A DNA stretch of 7,289 nucleotides from Desulfobacterales bacterium. GTDB lineage: Bacteria > Desulfobacterota > DSM-4660 > Desulfatiglandales > Desulfatiglandaceae. The number at the start of each line of letters is the position of its first letter. Positions within the stretch are counted from its first letter, which is position 1. The stretch is taken from the NCBI GenBank assembly GCA_022013615.1, contig JAKLQB010000923.1, positions 1-7,289 on the forward strand. The letters are read 5' to 3'. The notes under the pieces are model-generated. The model had not been told where the DNA came from. It saw only the letters and a list, made by a program, of their open reading frames with translations, and did not search any database. Below are positions 6,843 to 7,289 of this stretch, in pieces. The position numbers and the translations under genes were made by a program.

Positions 6843-6871
6843 AATCTACCTTCCTGTTATTATTTTGTCAA
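6843..6871 (-). promoter_or_regulatory. Probable promoter of the broken MFS gene
   Basis: On the minus strand TTGACA (6871-6866) is followed after 17 bases by TAGATT (6848-6843), four of six -10 matches. Transcription would start near 6836, about 30 bases before the preferred ATG at 6804. A second TTGACA at 6843-6838 lacks a good -10 box. Confidence 0.55.
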
Positions 6872-6890
6872 GAATTTAAGGGAGTTCCAT

Positions 6891-6931
6891 AGATTCACCT
6901 ACAAAGATGTTTGGAGTTCTTGAAAAACTCC
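6891..6931. repeat. GGAGTT repeats with a small hairpin upstream of the MFS promoter
   Basis: GGAGTTC occurs at 6891-6897 and again at 6913-6919, 22 bases apart, about two turns of DNA helix. The second copy is also half of an inverted repeat with AACTCC at 6926-6931 (6-bp arms, 7-base spacer). The elements lie just upstream of the MFS -35 box, where a regulator site would be expected. They are short enough to be chance. Confidence 0.35.
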
Positions 6932-7000
6932 CCATCATAAATATCATATTATTTTTCACTGCTAAAATCAGTTAGATATGGTCTGATATTATAATGGGGA
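6929..7000. repeat. Interrupted inverted repeat in the MFS/aminopeptidase divergent region
   Basis: The left arm 6929-6946 (TCCCCATCATAAATATCA) and the reverse complement of the right arm 6984-7000 (TCCCCATTATAATATCA) agree at 16 positions with one mismatch and one extra base. A 37-base AT-rich spacer separates them. The pair lies in the 257-bp gap between divergent genes and outside the likely transcripts, so paired operator sites are one reading. The right arm contains TATAAT-like bases, so part of the symmetry may be promoter composition. Confidence 0.5.
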
Positions 7001-7004
7001 AAAC

Positions 7005-7034
7005 TGGACATCGGCTTCATTCCATGCGTATTAT
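7005..7034 (+). promoter_or_regulatory. Possible promoter of the M1 aminopeptidase gene
   Basis: TGGACA (7005-7010), an 18-base spacer and TATTAT (7029-7034) each match the sigma70 consensus at five of six positions, ending 27 bases before the gene start. Other -10-like boxes lie nearby (TATAAT at 6990-6995 and 7032-7037) but lack a well-placed -35, so the exact promoter is uncertain. Confidence 0.4.
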
Positions 7035-7061
7035 AATAGCAGAAATCATTTGGGGGTAAAA

Positions 7062-7289
7062 ATGACCGGCGTGAATCCGATAAAATATAAAATCCACCTG
7101 GAACCGGACTTAAAGAACTTCAGGTTCGCCGGGAGCACTGAAATCCTGTTAGATGTTGTAAGACCGGTGAGTGAAACTATCTTGAATATCCTGGAATTGG
7201 CCATCTGGAATTGTAAGGTGCGGGTGGGTGACAGTTTTGTGGATTGTCCGTTTTATGTGAATCCTGGGAAAGAAGAGATGACCATATCC
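7062..7289 (+). CDS. M1-family metallo-aminopeptidase (N-terminal part, cut by window end)
   Basis: M1 aminopeptidases (aminopeptidase N family) are zinc enzymes that remove N-terminal residues from peptides. Only 76 codons are inside the window and the frame runs open to the end. The visible part matches the family's N-terminal beta-sheet domain: NPIKYKIHLEPDLKNFRFAG (5-24), a strand TEILLDVV (26-33), then ETILNILELAI, the counterpart of the usual hydrophobic strand ending in a conserved Asn-x-x-x-Leu-x-Ile pattern. The GAMEN exopeptidase loop and HEXXH zinc site would come some 200 or more residues later and cannot be checked. There is no signal peptide, so a cytoplasmic enzyme is likely. 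The ATG at 7062 follows GGGGG (7052-7056) at 5 bases, an acceptable ribosome site. It diverges from the broken transporter gene. Confidence 0.78.
   Translation, partial: MTGVNPIKYKIHLEPDLKNFRFAGSTEILLDVVRPVSETILNILELAIWNCKVRVGDSFVDCPFYVNPGKEEMTIS

Noticed and set aside
6838..6843. TTG start for the MFS gene at 6843, adding 13 residues
   Set aside because: The extra residues (TQKLYYHHNEAD region) are not typical of the family, the bases double as promoter sequence, and ATG 6804 has a GAGG site 5 bases upstream.
5948..6879. Plus-strand frames opposite the MFS gene
   Set aside because: All are antisense to MFS membrane segments and have low-complexity basic translations.

Overview
This window looks like ordinary bacterial chromosome, probably from a Gram-negative relative of the sulfate reducers (Desulfobacterota / former Deltaproteobacteria). 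That placement is an inference from protein style, moderate GC and the sigma70-type promoters; nothing here proves the taxon. No RNA gene, CRISPR array, insertion sequence or phage gene was seen.

Left half (1-3584, minus strand): a branched-chain amino acid type ABC uptake operon, read right to left as livK (periplasmic binding protein), livH and livM (permeases) and livG (ATPase, cut by the window start). The genes are tightly packed: livH/livM are 1 base apart and livM/livG overlap as ATGA. The only sizeable gap, between livK and livH, holds a perfect 11-bp hairpin, a common way of giving the binding protein more mRNA than the permeases. livF would be expected beyond position 1.

Middle (3585-3968): a 384-bp divergent control region. 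It carries a sigma70-like promoter for livK (TTGACA-17-TATTAT), a perfect consensus promoter (TTGACA-17-TATAAT) pointing at the rightward gene, and between them a 50-bp near-perfect inverted repeat whose outer ends are themselves TTGACA boxes. The livK leader can form two competing hairpins. This is the most interesting regulatory DNA in the window.

Right half (3969-7289): a 544-residue nucleotide-sugar dehydrogenase standing alone on the plus strand, with intact catalytic residues but an atypical dinucleotide-binding site; then, convergent with it, an OxlT-like major facilitator transporter broken by a frameshift; then, divergent from that, the first 76 codons of an M1-family aminopeptidase that leaves the window. 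The 257-bp gap between the last two carries another long, interrupted inverted repeat.

The liv genes form one functional unit (uptake of a branched-chain amino acid or similar ligand). The remaining three genes show no obvious pathway link to it or to each other. I see no clear undescribed multi-gene system; the notable observations are the palindromic divergent promoter region, the unusual cofactor site of the dehydrogenase and the broken transporter.
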